Shown here piece by piece: positions 16,511-24,230 of a stretch of 50,205 nt of DNA (positions are counted from its first letter, which is position 1; each line of letters opens with the position of its first letter). The notes under the pieces were generated by a model that ran no database searches, was not told where the DNA came from, and saw only the letters and a list, made by a program, of their open reading frames with translations. The translations under genes and the position numbers were made by a program. The DNA comes from Citricoccus zhacaiensis (GTDB lineage: Bacteria; Actinomycetota; Actinomycetes; Actinomycetales; Micrococcaceae): contig NZ_BMLQ01000009.1 in assembly GCF_014645315.1 (NCBI RefSeq), forward strand, positions 72,716 to 122,920. The letters run 5' to 3'.

Positions 16511-19500
16511 TCACTCGGGGCGGGCGATGTCTTCCGCCTTGACCCCGACGCCGAGCATCATCGGTGCGGCCGAGGGCGCAGCCTCCTTCTGCTGGGCCTC
16601 CGTCCCCGCGCCGCTCCCGGCCGGTGCAGCGGTGGCGCTGAAGCGATGACCAGCGCCGGAGTTCCCTCCGGCCGCCGAGACCTCCACCGTCCGGATGTCA
16701 CCGGCCCCCTCGGAGGAGGCCGCCCGACGACGGCGCTGAGGCCGCGCTGCCGGTTCCGCCTGAGCGGCCTGACCTGCCTGTCCCGCCTCGGCGGTATCGC
16801 CGGAGGCGCGCTGGTCGCGGGGGGTCTTCTGGTCGAGGGCGCTCTCCAGTGACGCCAAGTCGGCCTCGGGGGCCGCCGTGGCCTTCGACCGCCGGGAGCG
16901 GCGCTTGGCCTGCGGCACCTCGACGGCCTCACCCGCGAGGGTCAGGGTCGAGGGGGCCGGATCCGGCTGATCCTGTCCGGACTGCTGACCGGGCGCCGGC
17001 TCAGAAGCCTTCTGATCGGGTGCCGGCCGGGAGGCCTTGGCGGGGGCGGAGGACCCGTCCTTCTCCTCATGCGCGCTGGCCGCGGCGGCCGCCATGTTGG
17101 CGAAGGCCGCCCGGGCCGCCTCGGCACGGGCCTTGCGCTCGGCCTCCTCCTCGGGGGTGAGCTGCTGCTCGACCGGCGGCTCCTGCTGCTCATGACGCTC
17201 ACGCTCGGCCTGGCGTTCCCGGCTGCGGCGGCGGCGCTCACTGCGGGAGGACTTCCGGCCGCCGTCGCTGGAGTCATCCTGCCCGGACCCGCCAGACCCG
17301 CCGGAACCACCGGATCCACCCGATCCGCCGTGGCTGTGGGACGCGCTGTGGGCCCGCGGCTCGCCGTGCGCATTGTGGGCGCGGCGGTGCTCCACCGGCA
17401 TGTCATGGACGATGATGCCGCGGCCGTTGCAGTGCTCACAGGTCTCCGAGAAGATCTCGACGAGTCCGGTGCCCATGCGCTTGCGGGTCATCTGGACCAG
17501 GCCGAGCGAGGTGACCTCGGCGACCTGGTGCTTGGTGCGGTCGCGGCCGAGGCATTCGACCATGCGGCGTAGCACGAGATCACGGTTGGACTCGAGCACC
17601 ATGTCGATGAAGTCGATGACGATGATGCCGCCGATGTCCCTCAGGCGCAGCTGCCGGACGATCTCCTCGGCCGCCTCGAGGTTGTTCTTGGTGACGGTCT
17701 CCTCGAGGTTGCCGCCGGACCCGGTGAACTTGCCGGTGTTGACGTCCACCACGGTCATGGCCTCGGTGCGGTCGATGACGAGTGAGCCGCCGGAGGGCAG
17801 GAAGACCTTGCGGTCCAGCGCCTTCTGCAGCTGCTCGTCGATGCGATTGGACGCGAACAGGTCCTCGCCGCCGTGCTCCTCGGGCTTCCACTGCTCCAGC
17901 CGGGGCAGCAGGTCCGGCGCCACGTAGGTCACGTAGGCCTCGATGTTGTCCCAGACGTCCTCGCCCTGCACGATCATGCCGGAGAAGTCCTCGTTGAAGA
18001 CGTCCCGGACCACCTTGATGGTCAGGTCCGGCTCCGAGTAGAGCAGTTCCGGGGCCAGGGTCTTCGTGGAGGTCGACTTCTCCTCGATGCCCTCCCACTG
18101 GGCGCGCAGGCGGTTGATGTCATGCATCAGCTCCTGCTCCGAGGTGCCCTCGGCCGCCGTGCGGACGATCACGCCGGCGTTCTCCGGGAGGTGGTCCTTC
18201 AGGATCTTCTTCAGGCGGGAGCGCTCGACGTCCGGCAGCTTGCGGGAGATGCCCGTCATGGAACCACCCGGCACATAGACGAGGTAACGGCCCGGCAGGG
18301 AGATCTGGCTGGTGAGCCGGGCGCCCTTGTGACCGACCGGGTCCTTGGTGACCTGGACGAGGACGGAGTCGCCGGACTTCAGGGCGTTCTCGATCTTGCG
18401 GGACTTGCCTTCGAGGTTGGCGGCATCCCAGTTGACCTCGCCGGCATAGAGCACCGCGTTGCGGCCGCGCCCGATGTCCACGAAGGCGGCCTCCATGGAC
18501 GGCAGCACGTTCTGGACCTTGCCCACGTAGACGTTGCCGATCATCGAGTCCTGGGTGGTGTTGGACACGAAGTGCTCGGCCAGGACCCCGTCCTCCATGA
18601 CGGCGATCTGGATGCGGTGCTCACGCTGGCGGACCAGCATCTTGCGGTCCACCGACTCGCGGCGGGCCAGGAACTCGGCCTCGGTGATCACATGGCGGCG
18701 CTGACGGCCACCGGAGCGTGAATCGCGGCGGCGCTGGCGCTTGGCCTCCAGACGGGTGGAGCCCTTGAGGGACGTGACGGCCTCCGGACCGGTGGAGGCG
18801 GCCTGGCGGGGCGCGCGAACGCGGGTCACGGTGTTCTCCGGGTCATCCCCGGCGCCACCCTCCAGCTCCATGTCCACGTCACCGCGGCGGCGCTTGCGGC
18901 GGCGGCGCGAACCGTTGCCGTCGCCCTCGGCGTCCGAGCCGTCCACGGGGGACTGGTTCTCACGCCCGTCTCCGCCGCGCGCACCGGAGCTGCGCTGGGA
19001 CTGGTCGTCGCCGTCGTCGTCTTCCGAGGTGGTGCGGCCCTGGTCCGAGGCGCTGCCCGAGCGGCCCCGGCTGCGGCGGCGACGGCGGGAGCTGCGGGAA
19101 CCGGACTGGCCACCCTCGTCGTCCCGCTCGTCCCGGTCATCGCGGGACATGCCGGAGTCGTCAGCCGTGGACTCGAGCTCGTCATAGCCGCCGCTGGCGT
19201 CCTCGTCCTGACGGCGGTTGCGGTTCTGACGCGGGCCGCGACCGTCGGTCTCACTGCGTTCGCTGCGGTCATCCCGGGACCTGCGCGGGGCCGGGGGGAG
19301 AGTGGACAGGTCCGGAGCCTGGAAGATCAGGGCCAACGGGTCATCCGGAATGGCGAAGGGATCATCGACGGCCGGCTTCTCCTCGGCCGGTTCCGTGGCC
19401 GCGGTGCCGCCGGCGGTGGCCGCAGCCGAGGGTCCAGCCGGGTCCTCGGCGGCCGGGGAATCCTCAGCTGAGGACGATTCCGGGGCGACGGTTGCCCCGG

Positions 19501-19609
19501 TGTCCTCCGTACTCGCTGAGGGCGGATCCAGCGTCCGATCCGCCGTGGTCTGCGCGTCCTGTTCGGACGTTGCTGCTGCGTCGTTGTCGTGGTGTTCGTT
19601 GGCTGCCAT
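16511..19609 (-). CDS. rne: Ribonuclease E/G family endoribonuclease
   Basis: A 1032-residue RNase E/G that cleaves single-stranded AU-rich RNA for rRNA processing and mRNA decay. The conserved core runs from about residue 325 to 730. It has an S1-like segment (VYVGKVQNVLPSMEAAFVD near 356), the catalytic region with DFIDM near 663, and the zinc-link CEHCNGRG near 721. It is flanked by long disordered arms: ~325 N-terminal residues rich in Asp/Glu/Arg/Ser, and ~300 C-terminal residues starting with Gly-Gly-Ser repeats and rich in Ala/Pro/Arg. This two-armed architecture is typical of Actinobacteria. ATG 19609 has an excellent AGGAGG SD 7 nt upstream. Confidence 0.95.
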   Translation of the reverse strand: MAANEHHDNDAAATSEQDAQTTADRTLDPPSASTEDTGATVAPESSSAEDSPAAEDPAGPSAAATAGGTAATEPAEEKPAVDDPFAIPDDPLALIFQAPDLSTLPPAPRRSRDDRSERSETDGRGPRQNRNRRQDEDASGGYDELESTADDSGMSRDDRDERDDEGGQSGSRSSRRRRRSRGRSGSASDQGRTTSEDDDGDDQSQRSSGARGGDGRENQSPVDGSDAEGDGNGSRRRRKRRRGDVDMELEGGAGDDPENTVTRVRAPRQAASTGPEAVTSLKGSTRLEAKRQRRRDSRSGGRQRRHVITEAEFLARRESVDRKMLVRQREHRIQIAVMEDGVLAEHFVSNTTQDSMIGNVYVGKVQNVLPSMEAAFVDIGRGRNAVLYAGEVNWDAANLEGKSRKIENALKSGDSVLVQVTKDPVGHKGARLTSQISLPGRYLVYVPGGSMTGISRKLPDVERSRLKKILKDHLPENAGVIVRTAAEGTSEQELMHDINRLRAQWEGIEEKSTSTKTLAPELLYSEPDLTIKVVRDVFNEDFSGMIVQGEDVWDNIEAYVTYVAPDLLPRLEQWKPEEHGGEDLFASNRIDEQLQKALDRKVFLPSGGSLVIDRTEAMTVVDVNTGKFTGSGGNLEETVTKNNLEAAEEIVRQLRLRDIGGIIVIDFIDMVLESNRDLVLRRMVECLGRDRTKHQVAEVTSLGLVQMTRKRMGTGLVEIFSETCEHCNGRGIIVHDMPVEHRRAHNAHGEPRAHSASHSHGGSGGSGGSGGSGGSGQDDSSDGGRKSSRSERRRRSRERQAERERHEQQEPPVEQQLTPEEEAERKARAEAARAAFANMAAAAASAHEEKDGSSAPAKASRPAPDQKASEPAPGQQSGQDQPDPAPSTLTLAGEAVEVPQAKRRSRRSKATAAPEADLASLESALDQKTPRDQRASGDTAEAGQAGQAAQAEPAARPQRRRRAASSEGAGDIRTVEVSAAGGNSGAGHRFSATAAPAGSGAGTEAQQKEAAPSAAPMMLGVGVKAEDIARPE

Positions 19610-20114
19610 GGACAGCACCTCCTGCACCGCGGTCACGCCACACTCGTGCCCGTGGAGCGGCTCGGTCCGTTCCCGGTGGCGTTTCCCCCGATCCGTCAAG
19701 CGGTACTCGGGGTGCCGCCGTCGACGGACTCCAAAAAGTCTGAGGTGAACCGTAGGTTCGGTCTCCGCTGGATGCGGCGTCCTCTCCCGGAACCATCGGC
19801 GGCCATCCGGGTCTCACGCGTCTTGTCGCGTGCCAACGGCGGCTGTCGCAAGGCCGGGGACGCGTGGTCCGCGTCTCTGAAGGCCTGGCAGTTTCCTTAC
19901 ACTGCCTCAGTCCTCTACCGCCGGCCCGGTGGCCGTCCAATGGACCCTGCCCATGGTGTGGCCATCGGCGGGTCGAGGACCATTCTCTCACACGGGGAGC
20001 CTGATCGGCGGGATGAAGCCGATGGGACTCCGCGACCCGACGCCACCCGACGCCACGGCAATGCTCCGCACCAAGACTCGTTCACGGCAGCACCCCACGT
20101 TCTACGATGGAGCG
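19610..20114. other. 505-bp divergent intergenic region between rne and the VKOR gene
   Basis: No convincing coding sequence is seen. The right end holds the VKOR promoter. For rne a weak candidate promoter lies at 19912-19940 on the minus strand (TTGGAC, 17 bp, TAGAGG), which would leave a ~300-nt leader. That leader contains two short GC hairpins, ACGCG/CGCGT at 19816-19831 and GACGCG/CGCGTC at 19859-19875. Confidence 0.5.
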
Positions 20115-20115
20115 G
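20081..20115 (+). promoter_or_regulatory. Leaderless promoter of the VKOR gene
   Basis: -35 TTCACG (20081-20086), a 16-bp spacer, and -10 TACGAT (20103-20108), then six bases and the GTG start at 20115. The predicted transcription start coincides with the first base of the start codon. Confidence 0.55.
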
Positions 20116-20780
20116 TGAACTCCCCCGCAGACGCCTCCCCCCGCACCGCGAGCGACGCCGGCAACGACGTCACCACCCCCGGCGGTGGGCTCGACGACCG
20201 CCTCAGCTGGTACGCGCGGCCCCTCGGTACGGCCTGGATGTTGCTGGTCACCGCCCTGCTGGGCCTGTACGGCACCCTCATGCTGGTCATGGAACGGGTG
20301 ATGCTGTGGAACGATCCGAACCACATCACCAGTTGCGATCTCAATCCCTGGGTGTCCTGCGGCGAGGTCATGAAGACGTGGCAGTCCCAGCTGTTCAACT
20401 TCCCCAACCAGTTCATCGGCATGGTGGCGTTCCCGATCGTCATCACCATCGCCATGGGCCTGTTCGCCCGGGCGCGGTTCGCCCGCTGGTTCTGGATCGG
20501 CATGAACCTCGGAGTCCTGGCCGGCTTCGTCTTCATCGTCTGGCTGTGGAGTCAGGCCGTCTACGAGATCAACATCCTCTGCCTGTACTGCATGGTCGTC
20601 TGGGCCGGCATGATCCCCCTGTTCGTCCTGCTGACGTCCCGGAACATCCAGCACGGCGTGATCCCCGCCCCGGCCGGCCTACGGAAGTTCGCCGCCGAGT
20701 GGTCCTGGCCGATCATCGTCCTGCTCTACGTGGGCGTGCTGGCCTCCATCCTGCTGCGCTTCTCCAACGCCTTCTTCTGA
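20115..20780 (+). CDS. Vitamin K epoxide reductase (VKOR) family membrane protein
   Basis: A 221-residue membrane protein of the bacterial VKOR family. These proteins re-oxidise DsbA-like partners and pass electrons to quinones, so they support disulfide bond formation outside the membrane. The four conserved cysteines are visible: the pair C74...C82 (TSCDLNPWVSCGEV) and the CLYC active motif at 156-159. About five hydrophobic segments are present. I start at GTG 20115 because of the leaderless promoter geometry; an in-frame ATG further upstream would add a non-homologous extension. No DsbA gene is adjacent. It is transcribed divergently from rne. Confidence 0.9.
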   Translation: MNSPADASPRTASDAGNDVTTPGGGLDDRLSWYARPLGTAWMLLVTALLGLYGTLMLVMERVMLWNDPNHITSCDLNPWVSCGEVMKTWQSQLFNFPNQFIGMVAFPIVITIAMGLFARARFARWFWIGMNLGVLAGFVFIVWLWSQAVYEINILCLYCMVVWAGMIPLFVLLTSRNIQHGVIPAPAGLRKFAAEWSWPIIVLLYVGVLASILLRFSNAFF

Positions 20781-20850
20781 GCCACCGCCCAGGCGGTCTG
20801 CTCCTCCAGCGAACCGCCCCAGCGAACTGGCTCAGCGAGCAGTGCGAGGC

Positions 20851-21372
20851 TCAGGCGAGCAGCGTGACCAGGTCGGTGCGCATGGCGGCCGGGTCCTGGT
20901 CCGGGCTCGGCTCGGTCACGTAGATCTCCCAGAACGGCAGCGCCGGCTGATGCCCGGCCTCGGCCACGGCCTGCATGAAGGCGCCCCAGGCGTCCCCCAG
21001 GCCGTCATACGCGCCGAGGTGGGACACGATCGCGATCCGCCCTCCCGGCAGCTCGGAGGACGCCAACGTGATTCCTGATCCAGCGGTGACCGGCTCCTCC
21101 AGAGGTCGGTCCACCGGCAGACCCACCTCCATGTCCACCGTGTCCGAGGGCATCCGGGTGTGCAGCGAGAAGGCGGGGCCGACCGGCTGGAGGCCCTGGG
21201 CGCCGAGTGCGGGAAAGAGCGCGGAGAAGGTGGAATCGAACACCTCCGCCATGGAGGCCATCGGCGAATCGGTGACGGATTGCACCACCGTGGTGACCGG
21301 CGGCACCTCGAGGACCGTGACCTCGGTGTAGGGGGCGGCCAGGTAGTACGGGCTGGAGGCGTTCTGCGTCAT
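20851..21372 (-). CDS. GyrI-like small-molecule-binding domain protein
   Basis: A 173-residue stand-alone protein of the GyrI-like/AraC effector-binding (SOUL-like) fold. It contains the paired repeat layout (AAPYTEVTVLEVPPVTTVVQ at the start, PGGRIAIVSHLGAYDGLGDAWGAFMQAV in the second half) and ends with a typical WEIYVTEPSPDQDPAAMRTDLV. No DNA-binding domain is attached. Members bind or hydrolyse hydrophobic or cationic compounds; the ligand here is unknown. An SD (AGGAG) lies 7 nt before the ATG. Confidence 0.82.
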   Translation of the reverse strand: MTQNASSPYYLAAPYTEVTVLEVPPVTTVVQSVTDSPMASMAEVFDSTFSALFPALGAQGLQPVGPAFSLHTRMPSDTVDMEVGLPVDRPLEEPVTAGSGITLASSELPGGRIAIVSHLGAYDGLGDAWGAFMQAVAEAGHQPALPFWEIYVTEPSPDQDPAAMRTDLVTLLA

Positions 21373-21548
21373 GATGACTCCTCGGGTCGGGGGGTGCCCC
21401 TCTGTTCTCTGTCAAGCGGTGCCAGGATTCCATGATCACCCTAGGACCCTGAGCTCCGCGGCCCCACTCCATACCTGCGGTCTGCCTCGGCAGTCCCGCC
21501 GTGGGAACGAAACGCTTCAGCGGGGCTCTGCCGGAGCGGTCGGACAGG

Positions 21549-21971
21549 TCAGGCGAACCAGATGCCGAGCTCGCGGGTGGCCGACTCGGTGGAGTCGGAG
21601 CCATGGACCAGGTTCTTCTGCACGGACTCGCCCCAGTCACGGCCGAGGTCACCACGGATGGTTCCGGGGGCCGCGGTGGTGGGCTCCGTGGCGCCGGCCA
21701 GCGAGCGGAAGCCCTCGATGACCCGGTTGCCCCGCAGGCGCACGGCCACGACGGGGCCGGAACCCATGAACTCGACGAGCGGCTCGAAGAAGGGCTTGCC
21801 CTCGTGCTCGGCGTAATGCTGCACGAGCATCTCGCGGCTCGGCTCAAGCATCCTCAGGTCCGCGATGGTGTAGCCCTTGGCCTCGACGCGGGCCAGGATC
21901 TGGCCGGTCAGGTTGCGGGCGACTCCGTCCGGCTTGATGAGGACGAGGGTCTCTTCAACAGTGGTGGTCAC
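21549..21971 (-). CDS. ndk: Nucleoside diphosphate kinase
   Basis: A 140-residue Ndk that balances nucleoside triphosphates through a phosphohistidine. The active His is H123 in NLVHGSDS, and the N-terminal TLVLIKPDGVARNL is characteristic. I use GTG 21971, which has an AAGGAG SD 7 nt upstream and gives the normal length; the open frame continues 50 codons upstream without support. It is the last gene of the ileS-folC-DUF4233-ndk series, 82 nt after the DUF4233 gene. Confidence 0.97.
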   Translation of the reverse strand: MTTTVEETLVLIKPDGVARNLTGQILARVEAKGYTIADLRMLEPSREMLVQHYAEHEGKPFFEPLVEFMGSGPVVAVRLRGNRVIEGFRSLAGATEPTTAAPGTIRGDLGRDWGESVQKNLVHGSDSTESATRELGIWFA

Positions 21972-22053
21972 AGATGCTCCTTGGATCTCCAGGGGTCCGG
22001 TGGTCCCGGGATGGATGGTTTCTAGGCCGCCGACGCGGACTCCGGGTCCAACC

Positions 22054-22545
22054 CTACTGGGATGTGGGGCCGTGCTCTTCATGCCACTTCGCCTCGGCCT
22101 CGGCGCGTGAGGTGTTCTCACGGTCGATCTGCGCGCCCTTGACCACGGCGTACCACCAGGCCAGGCCGAAGCCCACGCCCACGATGGCCATGGTGTATTC
22201 GATGAAGGCGGACGCCACCAGGAGGATCTGGATGGTCCAGCCGATCCAGATACCGAGCGGCTTCCGGACCAGCGCGCACGTCAGGATTGCCACCACCGCC
22301 AGGCCCAGGGACAGGCCCAGCGCCCAGGGCGCCATCGGCTCCCCCCGGTTGACGCCGTAGACAGCCATGCCGAAGAAGGCCAGTACGAAGGCCTCCATGA
22401 CCAGGACGGTGGAGGTGAAGGTCGCCCGGATGGAGCGGACCTTCTTGACCTGCCCCGGCTTCCACTCCCGCTGGGACTTGGTCTCCCGTGCCGGTCGCCA
22501 GGACTCGTGCCCGGTCGTCGTCTCGGCCGAGTTGTCCGAACTCAT
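22054..22545 (-). CDS. DUF4233 membrane protein
   Basis: A 163-residue integral membrane protein matching the DUF4233 family, commonly found beside folC in Actinobacteria. About four hydrophobic segments are visible (TFTSTVLVMEAFVLAFFGMA, WALGLSLGLAVVAILTCALV, LGIWIGWTIQILLVASAFI, AIVGVGFGLAWWYAVV) between charged ends. The ATG overlaps the folC stop by 4 nt (ATGA). The function is unknown. Confidence 0.9.
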   Translation of the reverse strand: MSSDNSAETTTGHESWRPARETKSQREWKPGQVKKVRSIRATFTSTVLVMEAFVLAFFGMAVYGVNRGEPMAPWALGLSLGLAVVAILTCALVRKPLGIWIGWTIQILLVASAFIEYTMAIVGVGFGLAWWYAVVKGAQIDRENTSRAEAEAKWHEEHGPTSQ

Positions 22546-24230
22546 GCGTTGTTCCCTCCGTCTGCCCTGGATCCCCGGGAACCTTGCGCCCGTGGGGCCC
22601 CGCCATCGACATCGACATCATGATCGGATTCGTCGAAGATGTCGTCGAAGTCCTCCTCGTCCTCGTCGAGGCCGTCACCCAGCTCCAGGCCGAAGTCGTT
22701 GAACACGTCCACGGCGGTGGGCACGGCCACCGCCTCCGGGGTTCCGGACCCCGGCGCACCCGCCGAGGGTGCACCGAGGAGCTCACGGGCCTCGGCCACC
22801 AGGGTGATGGATCCGGTGATCAGCACGCCGCCCCCCAGGCCGGCCTCCCCGGCAGTGGTGGCCTCGGCACGTCCCACCGCCCATTCGATGGCGTCCGGAA
22901 CGGACTCCGTGGCGAAGAGATCCTCCTCCGGCCAGCCGGCGTCCAGTGCCGTCTGGGCCAGCTCGCCGGCCGGGATGGCACGCGGGGAATCGGACTGGGT
23001 CAGGCAGAGGTCCTCCACCAGGTCGCCGAACTCCCGGTACAGCTCCGTGAGCATGGACAGGGCGTCCTTCTCCTGGAGGATACCGACCACCAGCACGAGC
23101 TTCTCGAGCCCGAACGCCTCCTGCAGTGCCCCGGCGGTGGCCTTGATGCCGGCCGGGTTGTGGGCCGCATCCACCACGATCGTCGGGGCGTTGCGCACCA
23201 CCTCAAGCCGTCCGGGGGCGGTGACCTCGGCGATGCCCTGCTGCAGCAGGTCGAACTCCAGCGGCTTCTCGCCCCCGAAGAACGCCTCCAATGCGGCCAC
23301 GGCCAGGGCCAGGTTCTCGGCCTGGTGTCCGCCGTGCAGCGGCAGCGTGAGTTCGGGGTAGCGGCCCGCGATGCCCTGGACGGACACCTGTTGTCCGCCC
23401 ACGGCCACGGACCGGGACTCCACACCGAAGTCGACGCCGCCGAACCGGAATCCGGCGTCCACCGCACGGGCCACGTCGAGCAGCACCTGCGCGGCGTCCG
23501 GTTCCTGGGCGGCCGAGACGAGGAAGCCGCCCGGCTTGATGATCCCGGCCTTCTCCGCGGCGATCTCGGCCACGGTGTCCCCGAGCAGGTCGCTGTGGTC
23601 CAGGGAGATCGGGCTCACCACAGACACCGCCGCGTCGGCCACATTGGTGGCGTCCGTGATCCCGCCGAGGCCGACCTCGAGGACCACCACGTCCACCGGC
23701 TCATCCGCGAAGATGGCGAAGCCGAGCACGGTCACGGCCTCGAAGTAGGTCAGCCGGTTCTCCCCGGCCGCCTCCAACTCGGCGTCGACCACCTGGACCA
23801 CCGGCAGGATCTCGTTCCAGATCCGCACGAAGGTGCTGCCATCCACCGGAGCCCCGTCGATGCTGATGCGCTCGGTCACCGAGCTCAGGTGCGGCGAGGT
23901 GTACCGGCCGGTGCGCAGGCCGTAGGCCCGCAGCACCGACTCGATCATCCGCGCCGTGGAGGTCTTGCCGTTCGTCCCCGTCAGGTGGATGACCGGCGCC
24001 GCCCGCTGCGGTTCGCCGAGCAATTCCATCGCCCGGAACATCGGTTCCATGCGCGGTTCCATCTTGTTCTCCGGGGCCCGCGCGAGCAGGTCACGGTAGA
24101 CGGCCTCGACCGTCTCGGGCGCCGGGGATGTCTCAGACGGTCCGTCCGGCAACTGATGGTCCTCGTTCTGATTGCTCTTCTTGCTCTGGTTCTTGTTCTT
24201 GCTCTGGTTCTTGCGGTCCTTCATGCTCAC
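22542..24230 (-). CDS. folC: Folylpolyglutamate synthase / dihydrofolate synthase
   Basis: A 562-residue FolC of the Mur-ligase fold that adds glutamate to (dihydro)folate. The P-loop [14 protein letters not shown] is near residues 82-95, followed by [15 protein letters not shown]. The central domain has [14 protein letters not shown] and the C-terminal domain [10 protein letters not shown] and [10 protein letters not shown]. The family core is ~430-460 residues. This one carries a ~35-residue Lys/Asn/Gln-rich N-terminal extension and a ~60-residue acidic C-terminal tail. The GTG start overlaps the ileS stop by 4 nt (GTGA); an ATG two codons later is also possible. Confidence 0.93.
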   Translation of the reverse strand: MSMKDRKNQSKNKNQSKKSNQNEDHQLPDGPSETSPAPETVEAVYRDLLARAPENKMEPRMEPMFRAMELLGEPQRAAPVIHLTGTNGKTSTARMIESVLRAYGLRTGRYTSPHLSSVTERISIDGAPVDGSTFVRIWNEILPVVQVVDAELEAAGENRLTYFEAVTVLGFAIFADEPVDVVVLEVGLGGITDATNVADAAVSVVSPISLDHSDLLGDTVAEIAAEKAGIIKPGGFLVSAAQEPDAAQVLLDVARAVDAGFRFGGVDFGVESRSVAVGGQQVSVQGIAGRYPELTLPLHGGHQAENLALAVAALEAFFGGEKPLEFDLLQQGIAEVTAPGRLEVVRNAPTIVVDAAHNPAGIKATAGALQEAFGLEKLVLVVGILQEKDALSMLTELYREFGDLVEDLCLTQSDSPRAIPAGELAQTALDAGWPEEDLFATESVPDAIEWAVGRAEATTAGEAGLGGGVLITGSITLVAEARELLGAPSAGAPGSGTPEAVAVPTAVDVFNDFGLELGDGLDEDEEDFDDIFDESDHDVDVDGGAPRAQGSRGSRADGGNNA

